64,000 nucleotides of DNA from Amphiduros pacificus. Taxonomy: Eukaryota > Annelida > Polychaeta > Phyllodocida > Hesionidae. The stretch spans positions 23,098,666-23,162,665 of the forward strand of contig OX439012.1 in the NCBI GenBank assembly GCA_949316495.1, given 5' to 3'. Of this stretch, positions 22,337 to 34,214 are shown piece after piece; position 1 is the first letter of the stretch; each line of letters starts with the position of its first letter. Under the pieces are notes generated by a model. It saw nothing but the letters and a program-made list of their open reading frames with translations, was not told where the DNA came from and did no database searches. The translations under genes and the position numbers were made by a program.

Positions 22337-23491
22337 ATGCTTGACACTTGCAAGATGAACGATAGCACTAACACCAGTGTGGATTATGAATATGAGTACG
22401 TCTGGGATGATTACAGGCAGAAATACACCGAGAACATGGTGGCTATGGCTTTGGTGAAGTTCATTTGGCCCGCAGTCATTCTGGCGGGAACAATAGGCAA
22501 TTCAATGACGTTTATGGTGCTCATTCGACGGCGCATGCGCAGAACTCCAGTGTATTTCTATCTGGCAATGTTGGCGTGCGCAGATACTGTTGTACTTTAC
22601 TTAAGTGGCTTCAAAACATGGCTGAGGGTCCTAACAGGGATCGAGATTTTGCACCTTTCTAATTTTGCCTGCAAATTTTCTACCTTTTTCTTCCTTCAAA
22701 GTCTACACTTGTCGGCTCTATTTATTGTTGCCATAACAACAGACAGATTTCTCACGTTATGGTTTCCATTCAACGAGACGTCCCTGTGCGTGATAAGAAA
22801 AGCTAAATTGATGAGCGTTATTGCTTTCCTGGTGTTAATGTTGTACAATATTCATGTTTTCTGGACAATTGGTTTACAGGAACTTGATGGCCACTTCCTG
22901 TGTAACCCTTCCATATCTAATGCGTTTATAAGTGACATATATCCGTGGTTAAAGCTCAGTTTGTACACCCTTGTGCCCTTCTTCATCGTATTTGCCTTAA
23001 ATGGTGCCACCATATATAAACTCTTCCGTGCGCATGCTCAATTCAAGAGAAATTCTGAGATAAGATCCCACCGTATGAAAGCAGGTCAGTACAGAGTGAC
23101 GGTTATGTTAGTGGGAGTTAGCATGTCATGGCTGGTTCTCACAAGTCCCTTTACTCTATATAGTTTTATTTCCAGAAAGATGATTGAGTCATCTCATGAA
23201 CAAGCGAGGGATTTCCTGTTCAAAACAGTTTGCTTTACACTTCTTTACATAAATCACGCCATAAATTTTTACATCTATTGTCTGTCCGGAAAACGCTTCC
23301 GGCAAGAACTAAGAGAGTTTGTAACATCGGTGCGGCGATGGAGTTTCAAATCGAAGAGGACGTCTAGTTATGGAATAAGAATAGCCTCCGCACGGGAGAA
23401 CAATGGTGTCATTGCGCACGGCGTCATTGCTCACAGGGTAGTCGTGCGCACCTCGGATGAAAGACGGAAAAAGGAGACAGTTGAATTATGA
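22337..23491 (+). CDS. Rhodopsin-family GPCR, peptide-receptor-like
   Basis: A single-exon seven-transmembrane receptor of 384 residues in the plasma membrane, expected to signal through G proteins; the ligand is unknown, probably a neuropeptide. It has N-glycosylation sites at N8 and N12. TM1 (42-64) has N55 of GN; TM2 (74-92) has D83 of LACAD. TM3 (113-135) ends in TTDRF with DRF at 136-138. C112 and C189 can form the usual disulfide. TM5 (203-228) has P214, TM6 (252-276) has P271, and TM7 (297-316) ends NFYIY at 310-314, followed by helix 8. It departs from the class pattern: T269 where TM6 normally has the toggle Trp, and Phe in place of Pro in NPxxY. The NHAINFYIYCLSGKRFR ending is typical of lophotrochozoan FMRFamide/TRH-receptor-like expansions (family knowledge). 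The first ATG (22337) has a weak context (T at -3). The ATG at 22355, giving MNDSTNTS, has A at -3 and may be the true start. The C-terminus has a small repeat, GVIAHGVIAH. Confidence 0.9.
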   Translation: MLDTCKMNDSTNTSVDYEYEYVWDDYRQKYTENMVAMALVKFIWPAVILAGTIGNSMTFMVLIRRRMRRTPVYFYLAMLACADTVVLYLSGFKTWLRVLTGIEILHLSNFACKFSTFFFLQSLHLSALFIVAITTDRFLTLWFPFNETSLCVIRKAKLMSVIAFLVLMLYNIHVFWTIGLQELDGHFLCNPSISNAFISDIYPWLKLSLYTLVPFFIVFALNGATIYKLFRAHAQFKRNSEIRSHRMKAGQYRVTVMLVGVSMSWLVLTSPFTLYSFISRKMIESSHEQARDFLFKTVCFTLLYINHAINFYIYCLSGKRFRQELREFVTSVRRWSFKSKRTSSYGIRIASARENNGVIAHGVIAHRVVVRTSDERRKKETVEL

Positions 23492-23569
23492 TTGGTCAAA
23501 ATCCCTGCTAAAGAACTGAAGGAGTCTCTCTCACAGTACGTGATAAAATATATATGTTTTTGTACTCAT

Positions 23570-23745
23570 TCCTTCATAATCTATTGGGTTTGAATCCTGA
23601 CTGGAAAAAGAATGTCGGTCATGGTGCTGAGTTTGTGTTATCATGTCTATGTGATAATGCAAAAAGAGCAGGGCATTGTGTCCCGGTGACAGACTTCCGT
23701 CTGGCCTCATGTAGCTAAAATGGTGCTGAAAAGGTCTTTAATACA
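23570..23745 (+). mobile_element. Possible degraded tRNA-derived SINE
   Basis: A B-box-like GGGTTTGAATCCTGACTGG is followed by a body with GACTTCCGTCTGGCCTC and an end resembling those of molluscan SINEs. No A box is clear, and there is no second copy in the window. It could instead be part of the GPCR 3' untranslated region. Confidence 0.3.
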
Positions 23746-23912
23746 AACAAGTCAAATTCAGTAGAGTTAATTTAATTACACCTTCTGCCTCTTGAAAAAG
23801 GGTGACTGGGTTTTTAGCATTGCTAATTACACATGGCACCACAATCTTGATGTCTGTTGAGTAAGTAGCAGGAACCTCGATAAGTTGTAAAATAATCATG
23901 GAAATATTTGAA

Positions 23913-23918
23913 AATAAA
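23913..23918 (+). terminator. Candidate polyadenylation signal of the GPCR
   Basis: AATAAA occurs 422 bases after the stop codon, and another lies near 24120. Either could end the transcript; the sequence does not decide. Confidence 0.3.
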
Positions 23919-23949
23919 ACAGGTTTGGATTTGACCTTGAAGTTTTTTT

Positions 23950-24900
23950 CCTGTAACATCATTGGACGTTATTTGACAAAGTTATGCCATAAAAGTAGAC
24001 AATATTATCATTATGTTCAAGATGCAAATTTTTATGTCTATTATGTAAATGCATAAAACTATACCAAGGGTCAAATAATTAAGATTTGAGGTAATTTCAG
24101 GCTTGAGATGTTTATGAAATAAAGCAAGCTACCTCGAGATTAGGAAGCGATATTTCATTAAATTATGTACTTCTTATGTACCAGGAAAAAAGATCAAATT
24201 TCACTTTCTTGCCAAACTAATGTAGAAAAATAAATATCAACTTATGAATTATTTGATATGTACTTTTTGATTAATAATTTTGCTATAAAACACCACAGTT
24301 TATGTTACCAAAAACAAAACGATGAATGCAATAACTGATTCCCCTTTTGGTCTTAACGGTCTTAAAAAAAGACTGATTAAAAACGAATGGATTTAGAATG
24401 TACTTTAAAGAATGTACTTAACTTTTTTGTATAAAAAAGTGATTATTTGGTAATTTTGGATGTTTTTATAATGTACTGACCATCTTTTTTATTTGTATAT
24501 CCATGTTTCAGTTTGTCTTGTATTGTACAGCAGTGTTCGAGCCTAATCAGCGCCACCTGGTTTTAAAATGTCGAATCATATTTGCAAAATGCAGTCTCAT
24601 CGGAACTGGACATTAAGGCCACGAACACTCATAACGCTTTCTATTCAAATAATTAATTAGCTGATTTTAAAATTGTTTTGGGCATTAAAATACCAAAACA
24701 TGAAGTATCCGTCGCATTTGTTTTCTATGACATTAAAATAGTTTAGTAGCAACTTTAAGCACTTGAAATATCATGTAACATTATATGTATTTATTTATTT
24801 ATTTTCAAAGAAATTGACCAACAATATATCTCAGGTGCTATGTTGCTTTTTTCTCCAGACAGAAATACATTCCATTTAATATGCTAAAATATTATGAGAC
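23950..24900. other. AT-rich intergenic DNA
   Basis: No gene is seen. A minus-strand CTCF-like core (CCAGGTGGCGC as read on that strand) lies near 24550-24561, with poor flanking match. Confidence 0.45.
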
Positions 24901-24928
24901 CTATTTAGGCAACATGGTTGGTTGCTGG

Positions 24929-24930
24929 GG

Positions 24931-24964
<34 letters not shown>

Positions 24965-25000
24965 TAATAATAAAATTTATATAGCGCTGAATCCAGATAA
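24929..25000 (+). repeat. (AAT)n followed by TTTATATAGCGC
   Basis: A (AAT)n tract ends at about 24973 and leads into AAATTTATATAGCGCTGAAT. An (AAT)n tract joined to TTTATATAGCGC is, from memory, a common junction in marine invertebrate genomes and probably marks the end of a dispersed element. The rest of that element is not recognisable here. Confidence 0.45.
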
Positions 25001-28000
25001 ATCTGTTCATAGCACATAAACTTGCCTGGGTGACAGATGCTCTATTTGAATGGGCCCAACAAATGGAAACCCAGATTAAACAAACAATGGCCAGAATATA
25101 TTGCTTTTAATATATTGCATATGTAAAAATTGCACGGATTCTATCAATTTAAGAAACTGAATGTGATAGCATATTTTTTTCAACTGAATATTTATTTCAT
25201 TATATTATTAATGTAAATGTGTAAACATATGGTAAAAATAGATATATGATGTACTTTTGTTACAAGTATTATTGAAATATATTGAATGTAATAAACACAT
25301 ATATTTGAAATATTGCAAGTACTATATTCAAATAACACAAATGATTAAGATGAAAATAAATAAGCAATTCAAAAAGATATAGTTTATTGTATTTTGTGTG
25401 ATGCTGTAAATAAACAGTAAGGTGAAGACCCAGAAGCATTTATGGAATAGCACACATCAAAGGTCTTTACTTCATGAAAGGTTATTCCATATGGATTGAG
25501 AGAGTCTTTGGTATCAAGACAACTGTTGAATAGGGGAGAATGAAAATATTATTTGCACCTTTTGTGTTACAATCAAAATTATTTGAAGAAACTCAAGCAC
25601 AGTTGTGAAAGCACCGAAACTAAGTTGGTCTAAAATATGGCATCATACTCTCCTAAGGGGCGGGCCATTATTCATTTAGGGGGGTGGAGGAAAGTAAAAA
25701 AACATTTGTTTGGAGGAGCCAGCTTGAGGCATCAGCAAAAATACAATTTACAACATAACTTTCAGGACGACACACAATCTGAGAGTACTAATATATGTTA
25801 TATTGTTCTAAATACAATCCATTACAAATATCTTTTTTTATTTACAAGGAATCCAGCTTGGTTACTTCACTTAACATTTATTACTGGACAAAACAAAGAC
25901 CTTCAGACTGGATTTCTTAACTTAACATTGATTGTAATATCTCAACAATGACTTTGGTTTTTAACACATATTCAACTAACAATTATATTATAATCATATA
26001 TTACGTTTAAGGATTTTAGGAAAGTTTTAAACAAAACAATTCTCAGATGTCTAAAAAATGAATTGGGCATTCTTAAAGCCAAACGTTTATAGCAACCAGG
26101 CAGGGAAGATACCTTAGTTAATTTATTAACAATCATACATATTGATAGATATTTTTAGCTCCCAGCGTATGAATGCAATGATGGATTCCCATTAATTTAT
26201 GTACATCCCATGAAGGCCAGGATGTTCATCACACATTGCCTCATTAAGGCCCAAATCTGATGTTCTTAAAGATGACTGGAATTTGTGTCTGACATACACC
26301 ATAAACACAAGTTGTTCATTTGTCAAAACCACCAGGATATAATTCATTGTTCATCTTGTTAGACACTGCATGTATTATCATATGTCATCATTTCTGCCAT
26401 CATTTTATTGATGTAAATAATTCACAAGATGGAGAAAATATGAATGTAATATTTGCTAAAACATGCATACACAACACAAGACCGTCATTATGGAAAGCAG
26501 AAGTCAGCTTAGGAGTCACAGGGAGAACCTGTTATTTGTTGGCGCCAAATTGATCTGCACCACAATGTATTCATTCCCATTAAAATTGTTGGGCGATGGG
26601 GTATCTCAAACCATTTATATTTACGTTTCTGAAGATATGAAATAGTTGCCAAACTTAGTGGTAGTGTGATGTGTGATGTGAATAATACAATGACACAAAC
26701 ATTCATGTTGGGGAAATATGTTGGGTAATAACCTATGATCGGGGGTATTATCATTTATATTTTGCAAGGAAACAGTGCTTGAAAACCTCATTTCATGAAA
26801 AAAATTGCCTGACCTCTGTGATTTTCTGAAAGCTTTAATGATAAAAGAGAAATGTATTTGTAATGGGAAAAATGGAAATATAAAGCATATATGTAGACAA
26901 AGTGCTCAGGGGCTGCAACATGACAATTCACCGAGGCTTGATTATTTTATTAATCATTGTAAAGTCTGAAACAATGCGGAATGTTATTTTGATATGTGAA
27001 AGCAAAGTAAAATGAACCTATCTATGATTAAACACACTTATTGTCTTTAATTTCATGTTTTGAAAACTCATATTTCTGCATTGGCATTGTTATTTCTGTG
27101 TTATCCAGCAGATCTTTAAATAGTGTCTTTTTCTACTCAATCTAAGTTTCCACTTTGCAATATCCGCTTATGGCTGCCGTGAAGATAGTAATCTTAATAG
27201 ATATATGAATATTAAGCACAGGCAAAACAAAAACAAATTAAAGGCCCTAGTTAGTTCATATATTTATTTCACAGCTTTCCCCCACATGTTTAAATTTCTA
27301 TTGATTTCTAAATATGTCCCATGACTGATCATTGATTGTGGATCAGATATATACAAGTCAACTGTCTTCAAATATGAGACTTCTTGGATAGGCATTGCCA
27401 TTACACATTTAGAGCATGTTTTTTTAACCATTCCCTTCTAGTTTAACTTGATTCCCATGCACATGCGGCCCAGTATAATCTTAAGCATATATTGCCAAAA
27501 ATGAAGCAATGCATATGTCTAAATGGGCCATTTACATGAATGCACTGGAATGATTTTATTAATATATATCATCTAGGTAACCTCACAAGAATTTGTGTGA
27601 AAATATGAAGATCACTTGTATCAATCATCACTCATATCTGCTGGCAATACCAACAATTATTATCAAGAAGCTAAGATTATCAGTCATTAATGATTATACA
27701 GACATGTATGATTTAACAGACCAAACCCAGCAAAATATATTTGCTAATGTTGGTCTGGTATACGTATGGAAGACCAGAAACAATATGAGCATTCATGATA
27801 TGACACATATCAGTCCTGAAGTTCAAAGTATGAACTAAAATGTATATTAATTAGAGAGGACTCACTTTCAGATCTGGAGTACTATGATGTATTTGAAATA
27901 TTCTGTAAGGAGATCACCACCATAAAATAATCAATAACAATAAACAGTTCGCTGAAGAATGCTTTTAGTACTATGCCTGATTCAACCTGTTCATTCCCTA

Positions 28001-28190
28001 AGCCGATTTCATACCAAAATGTTCCTCTTAATGTGTGATATTTTCTCTTGAGTCATGATGAAAACCCTCTAATTTAAAGATTATCTGTGCTGTAAAAACG
28101 TACACTCTATGATACCATAAAGCAAGCTATGCAGCCTTTACTTGACGTCTTATGTTTAATCACTAAATGTTGGTTGCTGTTCTGAAATAG
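25000..28190. other. Intergenic DNA, no gene seen
   Basis: Open frames of up to 104 codons (25637-25951) and 81 codons (27593-27838) show no domain or composition that sets them apart. No RNA gene, SINE or tandem array is seen. Confidence 0.55.
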
Positions 28191-28218
28191 TTGCAAGAGT
28201 TGTAGTTCTGACCCAATA

Positions 28219-28494
28219 GCAAGAGTTGTATTTGTTTGTTTGTTTGTTTGTTTGTTTGTTTGTTTGTGTGTTTGTTTGTTTGTTTGTTTGTTTGGGGTTT
28301 TGCATCACTTTCAACAACAGTATTTCAGTCATTTCGTGATGAGACCTACTTGTAGCAGATATAGTGCTGCCACACTGATTTGTCATGTCGCAGGTCCATG
28401 ACATGACAACCCACCCAGTCACAGATTTATGAGACAACGGGTTAACCCTTTGGCACGGGCCTCAGCTCATGCGTGAGCAATTGCAAGAGTTGTA
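28219..28494 (-). mobile_element. SINE family A, 5'-truncated, with 12-bp target duplication
   Basis: The element (28231-28482) starts on the minus strand within the body, after the tRNA head, and ends in a long (CAAA)n tail. It is flanked by GCAAGAGTTGTA at 28219-28230 and 28483-28494. The duplication shows that the missing head was lost at insertion, as in incomplete reverse transcription. A third copy of the same 12-mer lies just upstream, at about 28193-28204. Confidence 0.88.
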
Positions 28495-28499
28495 ACCTT

Positions 28500-29640
28500 C
28501 CAGAGATTTTCATAACATTGATCATCCTTAACCGAGACCGGTATATTAAACTCAGAACTGCTAACACATTTATGCTGATTATTCACACTCCAAACGTTTA
28601 AGTCATATTTGATTGGAATATTCACCTGTTGAAGATTTTAAAAGCGATTTTGAAGCTAAGAGGTGTCCTCTGGCGGATTGTTGTTTTTCATTGTGGTGTC
28701 ACCTGGTGGTGAATAAAAACTGACATGGTTACGAGTACTTTTATTTTCCAGTGATTGTGTTTTACTTTCAACAAGGGAGAAAAAGTTCAAAACATTCATT
28801 TATTCAGAAAAATAGAATGAAACATTGTGTAAAAATAAGAGTAAATGATGTTGAGATTTAAATCCATTTAAGATTTTAATTTTGTTTGTCAGAAGATCGT
28901 TTGAAGAGTTCATCCAACAAAATTAGCATGACTGAATATTGAATTTAGGGCATCAGGCATTAATTGGTATTTAAAGTGCATAAACTTTAAATGACAATTC
29001 TAATGAACATTCTGGATGGGTTGACACAGTCATGTCATTTATGAAGCATATGATATTCAAAGACCTGAAGAAAGCAAAACAATAATGTGATATAATGAGA
29101 ATAATGAGAAATATGGGGAATGCAGATTTAGTGTAATTCACGTAAATATCTCAGATGATGTTCTAAGATGAGTGTCCGTATATAAATAAAGATGAAGGAC
29201 AATTTGAATATTGCAATGTCAAAGAAGAGGCTCAGATTCAGTAGAATGACGAAATTGTGAAACTGATTTATGATGCATGATAATTATTATTTTTAAATGG
29301 CATGAAAATAAATATTTATACAAAAAGAGATATGGCTTTTTTATATCCATTTAATTAAACACTTAACTGCAGAGACTCGATATTCCCGTAGTCAATGTTT
29401 GTAAAAATTTAAAGGTATATACTTTTTCATATGATCATAATTATAAAGTCCTTATAGACTGGTGATGAAGTGGAATAAAATCCTTAAAAAAAACAAAAAC
29501 AAAAAACATAAAAAAACTTGAATGTCAAAAGACAAACAAAACATTGGTAATCATTCCCTACTTTCGACAATAAGATTAATCAGCTATTTCTCATAACATT
29601 ATTAGATGTAAAGAAATCTCAATATTGCAACTGCCCATCA
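28500..29640. other. AT-rich intergenic DNA
   Basis: No gene or structured repeat is recognised. An A-rich tract lies at 29485-29515. CTCF-like fragments near 28667 and 28705 match only partly. Confidence 0.5.
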
Positions 29641-29645
29641 TGGTG

Positions 29646-29948
29646 ATTTGTTTGTTTGTTTGTTTTTTTATTTTATTTTTATTTTTTTGTGGTCTTATGT
29701 AAATTTCCACTTTATTTCAGTTATTTCATGACGATACTTACTTGGTTCTGTCTCGCTGAATTGTCATATCGCAGGTCCTTGATATGACAACCCACCCAGT
29801 CACAGAAGGACAGCAAGTAAACTTTTTAGGCACGGGCCTCAGCTCATGTGTTATACTGTAACATGATTTTAGTGCATACACAGTTGGGACTTGAACCCAC
29901 GACCTTTAGATCATCACAGAGGAACTGGTGTTGATAAGTTTGCGCCAT
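29646..29948 (-). mobile_element. SINE family A, near full length, minus strand
   Basis: The minus strand shows a tRNA-like head with a B box (GTGGGTTCAAGTCCCA) at about 29885-29905, the family body with GGACCTGCGATATGACA, and a decayed T-rich or (AAAC)-like tail. The sequence is more diverged than the copies at 13826 and 31286, so the insertion is probably older. Confidence 0.82.
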
Positions 29949-30579
29949 GACTTGAACATAACTTATAAATTATTGAAACCTGACTTATCAATTAATGAAG
30001 CCTGGCTGAGAAAATGGGAGAAAATACTATCATGTTAGAATTAGAGAGAATTACAGTTTAAAGCATGTTCCACGGGAAATGCGGTGGGATGGTGGGATAG
30101 CTGTATTCTGTGAATAAAATTTATATGTTCTGTGGGATAAAAAACTAACCTGCAAATATACCATAACAATAGCACTTATTGAAATCTGTCAAAAACAGTG
30201 GTAAACCATGTACAATTGTCACAATATGTATACTGGAACACAATCAGGAAAGTGTAAATTACTTTCACAAAATTCTTTGATGGATTTTCTGATATTTTGC
30301 CACACCATAGTATCTTTAAGCATGATATGATACTCTTGGCTGAATGTAATGTTCATATGTACACACCAAATAAACCAGAAGTTATCAGATTTAATGATAT
30401 TCCTGATAACTACAATATGGCAATTATAATTAATGAATCCACACATAGGGTAATACACTCGGTTTATAAATCACAAATGTTCAGTCAAATATTATAAGTA
30501 ACTATTGATATCAAAAAATCAGATTTTTAAGTTCACTATTTGGCTAAATCATTAAAAGATTTATTTGAAGAAGAATGCA

Positions 30580-31930
30580 GAAACTATATTTGACATATTA
30601 AAATTATTGATGTAGAAACAAATTTGATCAAAGGTTAAGTGATGATGCAGATCTAGATAAATTGCTAGGGAAATACAATGAACTAATACATACTCTTTAT
30701 AAGCATGCACCCATCATGGAGTATTACCATAAGGAACCCTGCGCCATGGCCATCAAAAGAAACTAAGATAGATAAAATAAAAAAGAGTCAAGAAACAGAA
30801 AGAAAACTGAATAAAATAAGCCTAGTCTCTGATAGAAAGCCATACAATCTAAAGTACCAACAGTAGTATCACAAATTGGTGCATATAAATCAGACCGAAA
30901 ATGGTTTTTTAAGAATACTTAAAAGGATTTTGCGTTCAAAGGAGGACAGTCTTTTTCCAAAACTTGAAGGTATTGAAACAATACTTACCTATTGTCATAA
31001 CAATCATAGACAAATCAATCACGTTCAATAACATGCCTGATTCTTTAAAAGAATTAGAACTTTTAGAACTTTTAGAACTTTAGATTGATCTTAAGCTACT
31101 AAAATATTGTCAAACCAGTTTTCAAACTTGCTTATTTGCTAATTTGATTGATAGAGCAGTAGCTGAGCAATGTTTAGTCGTCTGCAGGCAAATGACATAA
31201 GAAGTATTTCCCAGTCAGCTTACAAGGAGTTCCATAGTCCAGAAACAGCTCTACAAAAACACATACTAATGACTGTGAGATACTTCTTAATTCTATTTTT
31301 ATATATTTATTTTTTAACATTATCTCAGTCATTTCGTGATGAGACCTACTTGTAGCAGATATAATGCTGCCTCACCGAATTCACATGTCGCAGGTCCTTG
31401 ACATGACAAGCCACCCGGTCACAGATTTACAAGGACAATGGGTTAATCCTTTAGGCACTTCAGCTCATATTTGAAATGAATTCAAGCTTTACACGGCCGG
31501 GGATCGATCTCACGACCTTTGGATCACCGCAGAGGAACTGGTGCTAATAACCTGGCACTCTTACCAACTGCGCCACGGCCCGTGGCGAGATACTTGTGGA
31601 GTAGTAACAAATATAACAATAAATTGGTTCAAATCATATCGATCAATAGACAACAATGTGTTACAACGGATGGAAATTTTTCTGAGCATGCAAGCATAAA
31701 TTATGGGGTGCCATAGCTGTCAGGTCTGGACTTTTCCGTATATATGGATCCCCTTGTAGACACCATAAGGTAATATGGACTCTTTATGCAGATAAGACTA
31801 AATTTAAATTGTACATTGGATGTTTTTTTCAGTGAGATCACACAATCCTATAATAAAATAGAAAATGTATTGAGGATGTCAAAATGTTCTTACTGGAAAA
31901 CACAATGAAATTTAATGATGGTAGGTCTAT
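30580..31930 (+). mobile_element. Degraded LINE, CR1/L2/Rex1-like, reverse transcriptase part
   Basis: Scattered frames give blocks typical of a non-LTR reverse transcriptase. A linker reads KYNELIHTLYKHAPI (about 30670-30715), and a basic stretch includes LKRILRSKEDSLFPKLEGIE (about 30915-30975). SAYKEFHSPETALQKH follows (31214-31261), then NRQQCVTTDGNFSEHASINY with GVP (31639-31713). LYADKT comes at about 31775-31792, where the catalytic YADD has become YADK. Many stops and frameshifts, an apparent internal deletion near 31080 and no 5' endonuclease part mark it as dead. It is split by the SINE at 31286-31586. The clade is judged from the QSAY..HS.ETAL block and is tentative. Confidence 0.75.
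31277..31595 (-). mobile_element. SINE family A nested in the LINE, with 9-bp duplication
   Basis: A full-length minus-strand copy (31286-31586) carries a good tRNA-like head: A box as TGGCGCAGTTGG-like GGCGCAGTTGGTAAGAGTGC, and a B box as GAGATCGATCCCC. It is flanked by GAGATACTT at 31277-31285 and 31587-31595. It interrupts the LINE reverse transcriptase between the ETAL block and the NRQQ block, so it is younger than the LINE insertion. Confidence 0.9.
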
Positions 31931-31934
31931 AATA

Positions 31935-32208
31935 CTGTAATCAAAAATAACAAGTGAGATCAATGTTTTAAAATGTTGTTTTTTTGTGTTTTTTTTTTCC
32001 TTTCAAGAAAAAAACTGTCACAAATAGGGATTTTTTTTATTATGAATTAGCCTACATATATTTGTTTTACCTAGAAGCCTGCATATATATTGTTTATCTA
32101 ATTGTTCACGCTGATCTTTAATTCTTGTCATTTTGATCCAAGTATCAGCTTGTTATGGCATCAAGCCTGCTATTGCTCAAGCTGAAATGGCAATGCCTGT
32201 TGCACACT
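31935..32208. other. Spacer between LINE and minisatellite
   Basis: T-rich tracts at 31978-32040; no feature recognised otherwise. Confidence 0.5.
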
Positions 32209-33622
32209 GTGTCATCAAATGAGATTTATATGAGATGTGTCATCAAATGAGATTTATATGAGATGTGTCATCAAATGAGATTTATATGAGATGTGTCATT
32301 AAATGAGATTTATATGAGATGTGTCATCAAATGAGATTTATATGAGATGTGCCATCAAATGAGATTTATATGAGATTTGCCATCAAATGAGATTTATGTG
32401 AGATTTGCCATCAAATGAGATTTATATGAGATGTGTCATCAAATGAGATTTATATGAGATGTGTCATCAAATGAGATTTATATGAGATGTGTCATCAAAT
32501 GAGATTAATATGAGATGTGTTATCAAATGAGATTTATATGAGATGTGTCATCAAATGAGATTTATATGAGATGTGTCATCAAATGAGATTTATATGAGAT
32601 GTGCCATCAAATGAGATTTATGTGAGATTTGCCATCAAATGAGATTTATGTGAGATTTGCCATCAAATGAGATTTATATGAGATGTGTCATCAAATGAGA
32701 TTTATATGAGATGTGTCATCAAATGAGATTTATATGAGATGTAACATCAAATGAGATTTATATGAGATGTGCCATCAGGAGATTTATATGAGATGTGTCA
32801 TCAAATGAGATTTATATGAGATGTGTCATCAAATGAGATTTATATGAGATGTGTCATCAAATGAGATTTATATGAGATGTGTCATCAAATGAGATTTATA
32901 TGAGATGTGCCATCAGGAGATTTATATGAGATGTGTCATCAAATGAGATTTATATGAGATGTGTCATCAAATGAGATTTATATGAGATGTGTCATCAAAT
33001 GAGATTTATATGAGATGTGCCATCAGGAGATTTATATGAGATGTGTCATCAAATGAGATTTATATGAGATGTGTCATCAAATGAGATTTATATGAGATGT
33101 GTCATCAAATGAGATTTATATGAGATGTGTCATCAAATGAGATTTATATGAGATGTGCCATCAGGAGATTTATATGAGATGTGTCATCAAATGAGATTTA
33201 AATGAGATGTGTCATCAAATGAGATTTATATGAGATGTGTCATCAAATGAGATTTATATGAGATGTGTCATCAAATGAGATTTATATGAGATGTGTCATC
33301 AAATGAGATTTATATGAGATGTGTCATCAAATGAGATTTATATGAGATGTGTCATCAAATGAGATTTATATGAGATGTGTCATCAAATGAGATTTATATG
33401 AGATGTGTCATCAAATGAGATTTATATGAGATGTGTCATCAAATGAGATTTATATGAGATGTGTCATCAAATGAGATTTATATGAGATGTGTCATCAAAT
33501 GAGATTTATATGAGATGTGTCATCAAATGAGATTTATATGAGATGTGTCATCAAATGAGATTTATATGAGATGTGTGTCATCAAATTAGATTTATATGAG
33601 ATGTGTCATCAAATGAGATTTA
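32209..33622 (+). repeat. Minisatellite, 28-bp unit, about 50 copies
   Basis: The unit has GTGTCATCAAATGAG followed by ATTTATATGAGAT. Most copies are identical. Marked variants include GCCATCAAATG, ATTTGCCATC and a short 26-base form with GCCATCAGGAG. The short form recurs at 32771, 32909, 33019 and 33157, spaced 138, 110 and 138 bases, which shows duplication of blocks of four to five units. The last 400 bases are nearly uniform, so that end expanded most recently. Confidence 0.96.
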
Positions 33623-33895
33623 TATGGATCTATAAAATTCGATTGTTCAACTTCTGAAAAAATGTTTGGTATAGAAACATTTGCAAAGGGGACAAATATG
33701 CCATTTCGGAAAAGAAAACTAATCCAAGTTTCCATTTTGACATCTGTTTATATTTAATGAGAAGAATCTTTAAGGTATCCAAACCATGTAACACTCACGA
33801 TAACATATTAATGATCTTATCTGCCCTTTTATAAATATATGTTGATTGATTGTTTCATTGACTTAATTAATTCATTCATTGAATAATTGGTTGAT

Positions 33896-34211
<316 letters not shown>

Positions 34212-34214
34212 TTT

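Noticed and set aside
30297-30497. 66-codon frame as the 5' end of the LINE
   Set aside because: It does not resemble an endonuclease or other LINE block that I know; the recognisable LINE part starts near 30580.
32209-33622. 28-bp repeats as a CRISPR array
   Set aside because: There are no unique spacers between units, and the window is eukaryotic; it is a plain tandem minisatellite.
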